From Benincasa hispida (Eukaryota > Streptophyta > Magnoliopsida > Cucurbitales > Cucurbitaceae): a stretch of DNA of 64,000 nt. Positions within the stretch are counted from its first letter, which is position 1. Every line of letters begins with the position of its first letter. Location: the NCBI RefSeq assembly GCF_009727055.1, contig NC_052355.1, positions 7,332,283 to 7,396,282 on the forward strand, given 5' to 3'. This document shows, piece after piece, positions 33,516 through 45,396 of this stretch. The notes under the pieces were generated by a model that did no database searches, was not told where the DNA came from, and saw only the letters and a list, made by a program, of their open reading frames with translations. The translations under genes and the position numbers were made by a program.

Positions 33516-36500
33516 GCATGTTATTTAGTTCATGGAAAATGTTGCCACAGGGAGAGTTGACTCTTCGAGTTGGCAGTGGTGAGGTTGTTTCAACTGTTAT
33601 TGTGGGCAGGCTGAAGTTATTTTTGGACATGAAACATTATCTGTTACTGGATAATGTTTATGTCATTCCTCATATCAAGAGGAACTTAATCTCAGTTTCT
33701 TGTCTCATTGAACAAGGTCGTCTCCTTTTCTGAGAGTAAAATGTTTATTTTCAAGAATGGTATGGAGATTAGTTTTGGTTCAATGGAAAATAACTTGTAT
33801 GTACTAAGGTCGTTAGTCATAAAAGTCTTGCTTAATATTGAAATGTTCAGTACGGCAACAACTGCAAAAAGACTAAAGGTTTCTCCGAAGGAAAATGCCC
33901 ATCTTTGGCATCTAAGGTTAGGTCACATAAACCTCAATAGGATTGAGTAGTTGGTGAAATGTGAACTTCTAAAGAGTTTAGAAGAAAGCTCCTTCCCGGT
34001 ATATGAATCATGCCTTGAAGGAAAGATGACCAAATGACCTTTTATTGGAAAGGCTATAGAGCCAAGGAAGCCTTGGAGCTTATACATTCAAACCTCTATT
34101 GTCCGATGAATGTTAGAGCTCGAGATGGGCATGGATATTTCATCTCCTTTATTGATGATTATTCAAGGTACGAGTATCTATACCTAATGCAACATAAGTC
34201 TGAAGCTCTTGACAAGTTCATGGAGTATAAGGAAGAAGTTGAAAACTTGTTAGATAAGAAGATAAAAATACTATGATCTGATCATGGTGGAGAGTATATG
34301 GACCTCAAATTCTAGAACTATATGATAGAACATGGAATTACGTCCCAACCCTCAACCCCAGATACACCTCAACAAAATGGTGTACCAGAAAGGAGAAAAA
34401 GAACCTTGTTGGACATGGTTCGGTCTATGATGAGTTATGCTCATCTTCCAGACTCGTTTTGGGGATTTGCAGTGGAGACTGCATGTTATATTTTGAACAA
34501 CATTCCCTCGAAAAGTGTTTCTGAAACACCTTTTGAGTTGTGGAAAGGTCGTAAAGGTAATTTATGCCACTTCAGGATTTGAGGGTGTCCCGCCCACGTG
34601 CTTATGGCTAACCCAAAGAGGTTGGAACCACGTTTGAAAGTTTTCCTTTTTCTAGGCTACCCTAGGTAAACGAGGGTGGATACTTCTATGATCCGAGTGA
34701 GAATAAAGAGTTTGTGTGGACAAATGCTATCTTCTTGGATGAAGATCACATCAGGGATCATAAACCACAAAGTAAGCTTGATTTACATGAGATTTCTAGT
34801 GAGACTACTGAGGGTTCAACAAGAGTTGTTGAACAGTTTGATAAATCAACTAGAGTTGTTGATGTCGGTACATCTAGTCAACCATCTCAAGAGTTGAGAC
34901 TACCTCGACACAGTGGAAGGGTTATGAACCCGGTGGATCACTTCATCGGTTTGACTGAAACCCAGAACATCCTTTCTGATGATGGGGTTGAGGATCCGTT
35001 GTCTTATAAGCAAGCAATGGAGGATATTGACAAAGATGAGTGGATTAAAGCCATGAACTAGGAAATGGAGTCTATCTACTTCAATAATGTATGGAAACTT
35101 CTAGATCAGCCTAATCGGGTAAAACCAATAGGGTGTAAGTCGATCTACAAGCGAAAACGAGGTGTAGATGGAAAGGTGCAGACCTTTAAGGCTAGACTCG
35201 TGGCAAAGGGTTATACCCAGGTCAAGGGAGTGGACTATGAGGAAACCTTTTCAACTGTTGTCATGTTGAAGTGTATCAGGATACTTCTGTCAATAGCCAC
35301 ATTTTATGATTATGAGATATGGCAAATGGACGTCAAGACTGCCTTCCTTATTGGTAATCTTGAGGAGACCATCTACATGGCTCAACCAGAGGAGTTCATT
35401 GTTCCAGATCAAGAGCAAAGAGTTTGCAAGCTTAATACGTCCATTTATGAGCTAAAACAAGCATCTAGATCATGGAACATTAGATTTGATAGTGCAATCA
35501 AATCGTTTGGCTTTGATTAGAACCTTGATGAGCCTTGTGTTTATAAGAAGATCATCAATAACTTAGTAGGTTTTCTGGTGCTGTATGTGGATGATATCCT
35601 ACTCATTGGGAATAATGTAGGCTTTCTGACTGACATTAAGAAGTGGCTAGCCACCCAATTCAAAATGAAAGATATGGAAGAGGCGCAGTATGTTCTAGGG
35701 ATCCAGATCATTCGGGATCATAAGAACAAGAGGTTGGCCTTGTCTCAAGAATCGTACATTAATCAAATTTTGATCAAGTATAGGATGCAAAATTTCAAAA
35801 GGGGTTTATTACCCTTCAGGTATAGAATTGTTTTGTCTACAAAAAAATACCCTAAGACACCTCAAGAGGTTGAGAAGATGAGACGAATTCTCTATGCTTC
35901 TGTTGTTGGAAGCTTAATGTATGCAATGTTATGTACTAGACCTGTCATTTGCTATGCAGTAGGGATTGTAAGCCGTTATTAGCCCAATCCAGGTTTAGAT
36001 CACTAGACGGTGGTCAAAACAATTCTCATGTATCTTTGGAGAACAAGAGACTACATGCTCGTTTATGGAGATAAAGATTTGATCCTTACAGGATACACAG
36101 ACTCTGACTTTCAGATTGATAGCGATTCTCGTAAATCGACATTAAGGTCAGTGTTTACTCTGAATGGAGGGGTTGCATTTTGGCGAAGCATCAAGCAAGG
36201 ATGCATCATGGACTCCACTATTGAAGCCGAATACGTAGCCACTTGTAAAGCTACTAAAGAAGTTGTTTGGCTTAGGAAGTTCCTTACAGATTTGGAAGTT
36301 GTTCTAAATATGTCTTTGTCGATCACTTTATTATGATAACAGTGGTGCTATGGAAAATTCAAAGGAACCTCGGAGTCATCGTAGAGGCAAGCATATAGAA
36401 CGAAAATATCATTTGACCAGGAAGATTGTGCATCATAGTGATGTGATAGTCACGAAGATCACGTTGGAGCACAACAGTGCTGATTCGTATACAAAGGCTC

Positions 36501-36668
36501 TCACGGCTAAAGTGTTCGAGGGTCATTTGGAGAGTCTGTGTCTAAAGGACATGCGACATCTAGTCTAGGGCAAGTGGGAGATGATACTGGATATAGAGTA
36601 TGCCCTAGTTTATTATATATTGGACATGTTTTTTTTCATGTTTTGTACATTAATCTCCCGTGGCATTA
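33516..36668 (+). pseudogene. Copia pol remnant, copy Z
   Basis: Resumes copy Z after nested copy B. It starts inside protease at FSSWKMLPQGELTLRVG, so the DSGA active site is lost. GAG-pre-integrase (HLWHLRLGHINLNRIE) is near 33895, integrase continues with a stop at 34273 and QNGVPERRKRTLLDM near 34375, and the GRVMNPVDH linker is at 34918. RT starts with a CAG-to-TAG stop at 35059. Both catalytic regions are intact (QMDVKTAFL near 35325, YVDD near 35584), although W is changed to S in GCKSIYK. RNase H is at 36060-36560 with TGG-to-TAG at 36006 and a one-base frame slip near 36333. Least damaged RT active site of the copia copies, yet unable to make a full protein. Confidence 0.87.
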
Positions 36669-36682
36669 GAACAAGTGAGAGA
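36669..36682 (+). promoter_or_regulatory. Polypurine tract of copy Z
   Basis: GAACAAGTGAGAGA immediately before the LTR start. Its presence upstream of an LTR that also has a PBS downstream shows that this LTR is shared by two internal regions. Confidence 0.78.
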
Positions 36683-38791
36683 TGTTTGGATTGGTGTCCT
36701 AATTCTCCCGGAGTCTCGTGGTTTCTAAACTTTGTACACATTGCTATGAATAAAATAAGAGTTATTTTATTTGCATTTACTCATATCCAATAAACAAAGA
36801 TTCGTGGTTATTGTATATAAACTTAAGCACGTATATGATATATACAAGTGGATCATGCCATAAGTAATAACCTAAAAGGTTTGTAGTATAAGGATAAAAG
36901 AGGGATACCTTATCCTAGTGACACTACGGATATGGTGTGCTTTGTAGAGATTTACAAGTGTTGTGAACTACTACAGATGGTCTGATCCTGACCATTCATG
37001 TGGAGACATGCAAGCGGGGGTTTCCTATACAAAGAGTTTGTATAAGACTAGACCATGAGATGGTTCGTCTCTTTATATAACGGTTGATACTTGAGACTTA
37101 CATTTCACTTAAACGACAATAGGTGACATGACCTTAATCTCTAGTGTTTTAGGAACTCCTGCCTTTGATAGTGGTCCTTTGATTAGTATGGGTGAGAATG
37201 GTCATATTGCCAACTCAACAAGCCTACCTTTTTGGGGATTTGTCTGATTGGGGAGCTGGGAGCTCAGTTACACAAGACAAAATTCACTCCTTGCCCGAAG
37301 CAGTGGTAAGCAGATAGATTGCTCCCTTAAGAGCTGATTTCGGGTCTTGAACATAGTGGCCACATCCTCTCTTTGGAAGAGATGACCCAGTCATAGTAGG
37401 ACTATGATTTATTGTTCATTAAAGGAATCAGTGGTACTTAAGAAGTTAGATGTAACTACAAGGATAAAATGGTAAATTGTCCCAACTATATTACGAGCGA
37501 TCTGTGAAGGGTTATCGCATTGTTGATTGGTTGATATAGACACAGAAATATATCTATAGTGAGAAGAGTGCAGCTATCGGTCTTTAGTGGAATGCCCGAT
37601 AGTTAATGGATGGTAGATCCCGTGACTAAAGAGTTTAGTCAATTATTCACGTACCGTTGGAGCTTCAAGCTATAGGTCCATAAGGTCCCCTTGGTAGCTG
37701 AATGGATTCAAGTTGAGAATCATTTCTTAGGGTTGATTTGAAGTGTTCAAATTAATATAAGGAAATTCAATTATATATGATATAATTGGTGTGATGTATG
37801 AGATACATCAAGTGGAGAATTAATGTAAATATGATTTACATTAAGTACCATAAAATAGAAAAAGGACTATGGTTTGTATATTTCATGAGATGAAATATTA
37901 AAACTATAGGTTATAAATATAATATGGTAAGTTGGTTATCATATTTATATATAATAAATTAATTATAGGATAATTAAATCTTTTTCTCTAATAACCGATT
38001 GAGTGGGAGGTTATTGGTGGCTTTATGGTAACTGTGCAATAAAAGAAAAAATGTTTTACTAAATTTAGAGGTTACTTGATTAGGAAAGAACTCTCACCAA
38101 GAAAAGCTATCAAGTGAAAGAGTTTCACTAAGTGATAGTTGGCAGAGACTAAACGATCGTGCAACTTTGACTATATGATAGTCATTCAGCTAATCGTAGC
38201 TAAATGATCGTTTAAGAGTTGTGTATACAATCGTTTACCTTTTGATCGTAGCTAAACGATCAAGTGGTTTTGTCTATGCGATAGGCTTCCATTTACCAAA
38301 CGATAAAGCACATCGTCTATACGATAGACTGTGTTATCTCCCTCTTGCTCGATCATTTACACAATCGTTGTCCTCCAGTTTCTTCTTCAAGCACAAGTTC
38401 ATACAGAGCCCACAACTCCTGGATTCTTACACCGAGAATACCAAGGTAACCATGTGGTGGTGTCCTCACTCACTTTGTGAATCGAGAGTGACTCGATTGG
38501 TTTTATGGAGGTCGTTCGTTGTGTTCGTATTGTTGGTAGTGTAGTTCTGGTCGTTGTGTTTAAGCATTGCTGTTTTTAGACACTTGGAGACCATTCGAGG
38601 GATTCTTGACGAATGTTTCTTCAAAGGTATGCATCTCTATCCCTTGATACTCTTGTAGCATGTTGTAATTTCAGTTTGTGCATGACCTGTTAGTTTTCGT
38701 TCTTAGACTATAATTGATTGTGTTCACTCGAATGGAATTTGGAACGATCTCTTCCGCTACTCATGGAAATCCTCATGTTTTATTTCCTTCA
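36683..38791 (+). mobile_element. Shared middle LTR of the tandem copia array
   Basis: Starts TGTTTGGATTGGTGTCC (one extra change from TGTTGGG) and ends TTTCCTTCA; 2109 bp. It is preceded by a polypurine tract and followed by a perfect PBS, so it acts as 3' LTR for copy Z and 5' LTR for copy D. CGATCG words lie at 38145-38360. The 107-codon frame at 38221 is an LTR artefact. Confidence 0.88.
38423..38439 (+). other. Conserved LTR hairpin
   Basis: ATTCTTACACCGAGAAT followed by ACCAAGGTAACC; one stem position is a G-T pair relative to the copy at 26878. Confidence 0.55.
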
Positions 38792-38793
38792 AT

Positions 38794-38806
38794 TGGTATC
38801 AGAGCC
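38794..38806 (+). promoter_or_regulatory. Primer-binding site of copy D
   Basis: TGGTATCAGAGCC, an exact match to the standard tRNA-Met PBS, two bases past the LTR end. Confidence 0.88.
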
Positions 38807-39804
38807 AAGTTGTTCTGATATTCCAAATTTTACTTCTGTTTTGAACTTCTTTTACAGTTGTGGTGGGTTTTATGTTTTCTGCATTGCGTTTAAGGGTTAA
38901 ATGCATTAATGGATATGTTGATGAATGTTTATGGGATGGTTGGCTCTATTTAAAGCTTTCTTTCGATTACAAAGGGTTAATTTGTAAGTTCCCCTATGTT
39001 TTTTGGCATAATTAACAAGCAATCGTGTATGTAATTCAAAGTATTTGAGTTTGTTGAGTCATTTATGGTGATGTTCCAAAGCATGGAGATGCAGTTCTCA
39101 TTGAGGAAGAAGACCAAAGGTTGGTTGTATTGTGTAGCTAAAGGTAAACGATCGTTGAGATTTGACTAAACGATGGGGTAAAGCATTTACTCTATTGCAT
39201 AGCATTGGTTGGTCGATCGTGTGGATGCTAGAGGTAAACGATTGCATAGAGCATTTGATGCTCATTGTTTAATAAACGGCGCGCGCACTAAACGATCGTG
39301 TAGTTAGCATGCTTCATCACATAGTCACTGACTACACAATCAACTGGTATGCGATACCTTGCGCTCGCTTAACGATCGTTTAGACGACTGTGCTTCACCG
39401 CATCGTTGTCGTTTAGATGCTCATTTAAGGCTTGCGTTGCACGATCCCATGCCTTCATGCTTCATCGCATAGTAAAAAGTACACAATCGTTTAAACTCAA
39501 AAAGCGTTGGTTAACAATTGAGTAAAGCGGTTACTATCTCGTGTAGGCGATCATATAAAATTTGTTACACGATCAAGGAGACGCGTTTCTTCGCTCGGAC
39601 GGTTTAAGACCCAGTTCGCCTGTTTGAATTGGAGACTCATTGCTATTTCTAATAGTTAGCTTTGGTTTTTGAGGATTTGAGGCTAATTATCCTGGTTCAT
39701 CAACCTTTATTTAATATACATGAGATGTATGTTGTTTATATGTCATAGTGTATGACATATAGTTTTGAAACCCACATTAGGTTATGCATTTTATTAATGC
39801 ATCA

Positions 39805-40088
39805 TATATTATAAGTGTTATAATATAGCGTTTGGCATGATGAAATTACAAGAGAGCATGCGTATGCATCATGAAATATAAAAGTTATATTCATGCATGC
39901 AGTAAGTATATTGAAGCATGTATGCTTGGTTCATTGCTTGGTTGTATAAGTGTTATATAAAATTAGCAATGAATGAACAATGCATGGAGCATGACACTTA
40001 GGCTTGTTTATAAGAGTTATGAATTCCTTGTATGTGTTTGCTTCGCATTGTGTTTGATTTAGTTGTTTCCTGTTATAAGCGTTATAAT
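39805..40088 (+). repeat. Periodic hairpin array, copy D leader
   Basis: Five inverted repeats near 39805, 39875, 39943, 40008 and 40072, 64 to 70 bp apart. The first is the same 20-base TATATTATAAGTGTTATAAT as in copy Z. One unit present in Z (23671) has been deleted here. Confidence 0.78.
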
Positions 40089-40639
40089 GGAAATTAGAAC
40101 TAAAATTGATTAAAAAAAAAAAAAATGTTGCATGCGAACTTAGGCAAACTCCTATTTTAAAAGGGTTTTAAAATTGGATTGAGATAGACCTAAGTTCAAA
40201 GTTCTAATGAGATTAGATACCTGAGTTTAATCCTTTAAATCGGTTAAATAGGATTAAATTGATTGGCATAAAAGACTAAAATTGTATTAAATCTATCTAT
40301 AAAGGACCTTTTGTACGGGTTCTGTCTAGGTTGGTGTACTTAAGCTGATGGAAACAGAACAACCTTACCTAGGAACCTACCTGGAAAGGTAAATTAGATA
40401 GATTTGCTACAAGCATGTGATGGTTGATCGAAAACTTCGTTAAAGATTTTAATGAATGATGATCAAAAGTTGTACAATTTTCCAAGGTAAGAGTTACTCT
40501 TGGGCAAACCTAAAATGTCACTTAGTTAAAATTCGTAGTCGTGTTTTTTCTTAGTAAACTAAACCCTAGGTTATAAAATACTCAAGGGGAGGAAGAGATA
40601 TATATGATATGTCAATGGTTTCACTCATGTTACTCCCTG

Positions 40640-40890
40640 AATGTTCATGCCGTGAGATTCATGCTTTGTCTCGTGTTGCCTTGGGAGCATCCCCCTTCGA
40701 ATAGTGTGTGCATGAGTCAATATCAATGTGAACGGAGAGAGTATTTATAATAAGTGGGTGAAGGATGTGTGTCAACACGTCCTGCAGTCTCCTTCATTGG
40801 TTCGTATCGTGAGATCTTCTTGCACTCCCTCATGGCACCCTGGGAGCGTCCCCCTTCGGATGGGTTTCATGCAGGTTAATATCAAGATGA
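40640..40890 (+). repeat. Duplicated leader motif, copy D
   Basis: Two blocks of GTGAGATTCATGC or GTGAGATCTTCTTGC, a CTCGTGTTGCCTTGGGAG or CTCATGGCACCCTGGGAGCG core, CCCCCTTCG and TCAATATCAATGTG or TTAATATCAAGATG. Confidence 0.65.
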
Positions 40891-40970
40891 ACTCTAGAAA
40901 TGGATAAGGTCACTTAAGTTTTTTCCCCAATCGAACCTAACGTAGGTCAATGTGTTTTTTATAAAGCAAT

Positions 40971-41420
40971 ATGAATGTTTTTCTGTTAGTTGCCTCTAGT
41001 TTGATCAATTACATATAGTGGAAAGAGTTCGGTTAAACATATTTTGTGGTAAACGACCTCGAGTTTTTCATGGTTGAGGAGTGTCTTCAAGTTCCGACCT
41101 TTGATGCACCGCAAAATGTTCGTAATGCAGATGAGGTTCCGATGAAGGCTAACTCGTTAGCCCGACTTCATATATTGGCTAGCATACCTGATACATTGGC
41201 CAAAGGGTTTGAGAACATGGTCATTGCATGTAAGATTATGAACTTGTTGCATGAATTTTTTTTATCGTCAGTTCTCGCTTTACGAACACAAAGGGATGGA
41301 TGACAAAGAAACCAGTAGTGTCAGTTCCCAAGATAACCTACAGTTAGAGAAAGCAAGTGTTGTTGACTCTGATAAAGTTCATCGACGAGAAGTGTTCTCT
41401 AAAATGGAACTTGAAGATTA
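40971..41420 (+). pseudogene. Copia gag remnant, copy D
   Basis: ATG at 40971 aligns with the gag start of copy Z. The frame carries early stops, then VEECLQVPTFDAPQNV and ANSLARLHILASIPDTLAKGFENMV in the open stretch 41046-41300. It then shifts into a frame reading SLYEHKGMDDKETSS and MELEDYLGYDIDPTTLQKRK, which runs into protease. The capsid core and the CCHC zinc knuckle seen in copies A and G are missing. The segment 41290-41440 has no counterpart in A or G; only its last residues (TTLQKR) are found in copy B. Confidence 0.75.
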
Positions 41421-44400
41421 TTTAGGTTATGATATTGATCCCACTACTCTCCAAAAGAGGAAGAAGTCTAAAGATAGTAAATGTGATTTATTGGTCTTGA
41501 AGACATACTTAGTAGAGAATGATGATTCTGCCTGGATCCTTGATTCAGGTGCTACTAATTACGTCAGTTCTTCCTACCAAGTATTTAGTTCCTGGCAAAT
41601 GTTGCCACATGGAAAGTTGACTCTTCCAGTCTGTACTGGTGAGGTTGTTTCAGTTGTTGCTATGGGTAGGCTGAAGTTATTTTTGGACAAGAAGTGTTAT
41701 CGGTTACTAGATATTATTTTTGTAGTTCCTCATATCAAAAGGAGCTTAATCTTGGTTTATTGTCTATTGAACAAGGCTATACCATCTCCTATTCTAAGAG
41801 TAAAGTATTTATTTTCAAGAATAGTACGAAGATTGGTTTTGGTAATAGTCTTGCTTAATACTGAAATGTTCAGTACCCAGACAACTGCAAAAAGACTAAA
41901 GGTTTCTTCTAAGGAAAATGCCCATCTTTGGCATCTATGGTTAGGTCACATCAACCTCAATAGGATTGAGCAGTTGGTGAAATGTGGACTTCTAAAGAGT
42001 TTAGAAGAAAGCTCCTTGCCGGTACGTGAATCATGCCTTAAAGGCAAGATGACCAAACGACCTTTTACTGGAAAAGGTTATAGACTCAAGGAAGCCTTGG
42101 AGCTTATAAATTCAGACATTTGTGATCCGATGACTATTAGAGCTCGAGGAGGGCATGAATATTTCATCTCTTTCATAGATGATTATTCAAGGTATGGGTA
42201 TCTATATCTAATGCAATGTAAGTCTGAAGTTCTTGACAAGTTCAAGGAATATAAGGCTGAAGTTGAAAACTTGTTAGGTAAGAAGATAAAAACACTAAGA
42301 TTTGATCGTGGTGGAGAGTATATGGACCTCAAATTCAAGAACTATATGATAGAACATGGAATTACGTCTCAACTCTCGGCCCTAGGTACACCTCAGCAGA
42401 ATGGTGTATCAAAAAGGAGAAACAAAAACCTTGTTGGACATGGTTCGGTCTATGATGAATTATGCTCATCTTCCAGACTCGTTTTAGGGATTTGCAGTGG
42501 AGACTGCATGTTACATTTTGAACAACGTTCCCTCGAAAAGTGTTTCTGAAACACCTTTTGAGCTATGGAGAGGCCGTAACATCACTTCAGGATTTGGGGG
42601 TGTCTGACCCACATGCTTGTGGCTAACCCAAAGATGTTGGAATCGTGTTCGAAAGTTTTCCTCTTTGTAGGCTACCCCAAGGAAACGAAGGGTGGATATT
42701 TCTATGATCTGAGTGAGAACAAAGTGTTTGTGTTGACAAACACTATCTTCTTAGAAGAAGACCACATCAGGGATCATAAACCACGAAGTAAGTTTGTTTT
42801 ACATGAGATTCCTAGTGAGACTACTGAAGGTTCAATAAGAGTTGTTGAATAGGCCTATCAAACAACAAGAGTTGTTGATGTCGGTATATCTAGTCAACCA
42901 TCTCAAGAGTTGAGACCGTCTCGACGTAGTGGGAGGATTATGAACCCATCAGATCGCTACATGGGTTAGACTAAAGCCCATAACATCCTTTCTGATGATG
43001 GGGTCGAGGATCCATTGTCTTATAAGCAAGCAATGGAGAATGTTGACAAAGATGAGTGAATTAAAGCCATGAACCAGGAAATGGAGTCTGTACTTCAATA
43101 ATGTCTGGGAACTTGTGGATCAACCTGATGGGGCAAAATCTATAGGGTGTGAATGGATCTACAAGTGAAAACGAGGTATAGATGGAAAGGTGCAAACTTT
43201 TAGGGCTAAACCCGTGACAAAGGGTTATACCCAGGTCGAGGGAGTCGACTATGAGGAAACTTTCTCACTTATTGTCATGTTGAAGAGTATCAGGATACTC
43301 CTGTCCATAGACACATTTTATTATTATTAGATATGGAAAATGAACGTTAAGATTGCCTTTCTTAATAGTAATCTTGAGGAGACCATCTACATGGCTCAAC
43401 CAGAGGGGTTCCTTATTCCAGATCAAGAGCAAAGAGTTTGCAAGCTTAATAAGTCCACTTATGGGCTAAAACAAGCGTCTAGATCGTGGAGCATTAGATT
43501 TGATAGTGCGATCAAATCGTTTGCCTTTCTTTAAAACGTTGATGAGTCTTGTGTTTATAAGAAGATCATCAACAACTCAATAGCTTTCCTTGAGTTGTAT
43601 GTGGATGATATCCTACGCATTCGGAATGATGTAGGCTTTCTGACTGACATTAAGGAGTGGTTAGCCACCCAATTCCAAATGAAAGATTTGGAAGATGCGC
43701 AGTATGTTTTAGAGATCCAAATCATTCGGGATCATAAGAACAAGAGGTTGACCTTTCAGGCATCGTACATTAATCAAATATTGATCAAGTATAGGATACA
43801 GAATTCCAAGAGGGGTTTATTACCCTTCTGGCATGGAATTGTTTTGTCTAAAGAGCAATTCCTTAAGACACCTCAAGAGGTTTAGGAGATGAGACGGATT
43901 CCTTATGCTTCGACTATTGGAAGCTTAAGGTATGCAATGTTATGTACTAGACCTGACATTTGCTATGAAGTAGGGATTATCAGTCATTATCAGTCCAATC
44001 TAGGATTAGATCACTGCACAATGATCAAAACGATTCTCAAGTATCTTTGGAGAATGAGAGACTACATGCTCGAGTATGGAGATAAGGATTTGATCCTTAC
44101 AGGATACACAAACTCTGATTTTCAGACTAATAAAGATTCTAAAAAATCGACATCAAGGTTAGTGTTCACTTTGAATGGAGGGGTTGTAGTTTGTCGAAGC
44201 ATCAAGCATGAATGCGTCACGTACTCCACTATGGAAGACGAATACGTAGCTACTTGTGAAGCTGCTAAAGAGGTTGTTTGGCTTAGAAAATTTCTTACAG
44301 ATTTGGAAGTATTCCAAATATGTCTTTCCCGATCACATTCTATTATGATAACAGTAGTGCCGAGGTAAATTTAAAGGAACCTCGGAGTCATCGTAGAGGC

Positions 44401-44600
44401 AAGCATATAGAACAGAAATATCATTTGATCCGGGAGATTGTGCATCGCGGTTATGTGATAGTCACAAAGATCATGTCGGAGCACAACATTGCTGGCCATT
44501 TATAAAGGATCTCACGGCTAAAGTGTTTGAGGGTCATCTGAAGAGTCTGGGTCTACGGGACATGCAGCATCTTGTTTAAGGCAACTGGGAGGTGATACTA
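41421..44600 (+). pseudogene. Copia pol remnant, copy D
   Basis: The longest open frame in the window (41251-42549) covers the gag tail, protease (DSGATNY at 41542, with His changed to Tyr) and most of integrase (HLWHLWLGHINLNRIE, CLKGKMTKRPFTGKGY, GTPQQNGVSKRRN). It is not intact: a TAG at 42487 in the native frame and further stops at 42850, 42967, 43057 and 43168 follow. RT motif A reads MNVKIAF near 43340, so the catalytic Asp is Asn; YVDD at about 43598 is present. RNase H continues to about 44515 with a slip near 44320 (YDNSSAEVN). Integrase would insert the cDNA and RT/RNase H would copy the RNA; neither can work here. Confidence 0.87.
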
Positions 44601-44680
44601 TGGTATAGAGTATGCCCTAGTATATTATATATTGTACTTGTTTTTTTTCATGTATTGTACATTAGTCTCCCGAGCCATTA

Positions 44681-44695
44681 GGACAAGTGGGATAT
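44681..44695 (+). promoter_or_regulatory. Polypurine tract of copy D
   Basis: GGACAAGTGGGATAT directly before the TGTTGGG of the third LTR; one transversion relative to copy B. Confidence 0.75.
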
Positions 44696-45392
44696 TGTTG
44701 GGATTGGTGTCCTAATTTTCCTCGAGTCTTGTAGTTTGTAAACTTTGTACACATTGTTATGAATAAAATAAAAGTTATTATTATTATTATTTTTTTGTTT
44801 GCATTTACTCATATCCAATAAGCAAAGATCTGTGGTTATTGTATGTAAACTTAAGCATGTATATGAGATATACAAGTGGATCATGCCTTAAGTAATAACC
44901 TAAAAGGTCTGTAGTATAAAGATAAAGGAGGGATACCTTATCCTAGTGACACTTCGGAGATGGCCTGCTTTGTAGAGGTTTTGAAGTGTTGTGAACTACT
45001 ACAGATGGTCTGATCATGACCATTCATATGGAGACATGCGAGCGGGGGTATCTTATACAAAGAATTTGTATAATACTAGGCCACGAGATGATTCGTCTCT
45101 TTATATAACGCCGTTGATACTTGAGACTTACATCTCACTTAAACAACCATCGGTGACATGACCTTAATCTTGAGTGTTTTGGAAACTCTTGCCTTTGAGG
45201 GTGGTCCTTTGATTAGTATGGGTGAGAGTGGCCAGATTGCCAACTCAACAAGCCTACCTTTTTGTGGATTTGTCTGATTGGAGAGCTGGGAACTCAGTTA
45301 CACAAGATGAAATTCACTCCTTCCTTAAAGCAGGGGTAAGTAGATAGATTGCGCCCTTCAAAGCTGATTCTGGGTCTTGAGCATAGTGTCCA
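44696..45392 (+). mobile_element. Truncated third LTR of the tandem array
   Basis: First ~700 bp of the 3' LTR of copy D, starting TGTTGGGATTGGTGTCC. It stops after GAGCATAGTGTCCAC and passes within a few bases into an inverted LTR copy. A (TTA)n expansion is seen near 44778. Confidence 0.82.
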
Positions 45393-45396
45393 CTCT

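Larger units (their letters stand above)
38807..40970 (+). other. Leader region of copy D
   Basis: Non-coding, with the same block order as Z and B: a degraded GGCCCC block (38985), CGATCG words (39125-39600), hairpins (39805-40088), the AAAGGACCTTTTGT block (40300) and the duplicated GTGAGATC motif (40640-40890). It ends at the ATG of gag. Confidence 0.75.

Noticed and set aside
38221..38544. 107-codon frame, with a similar 66-codon frame at 21907, considered as a conserved small protein
   Set aside because: Both lie at the same place in homologous LTRs; the similarity is explained by DNA homology, and the frames are opened by CGATCG words.
41251..42549. 432-codon frame considered as an intact host or functional gene
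   Set aside because: It is a copia gag tail, protease and integrase piece out of frame with its own continuation, with stops before and after.
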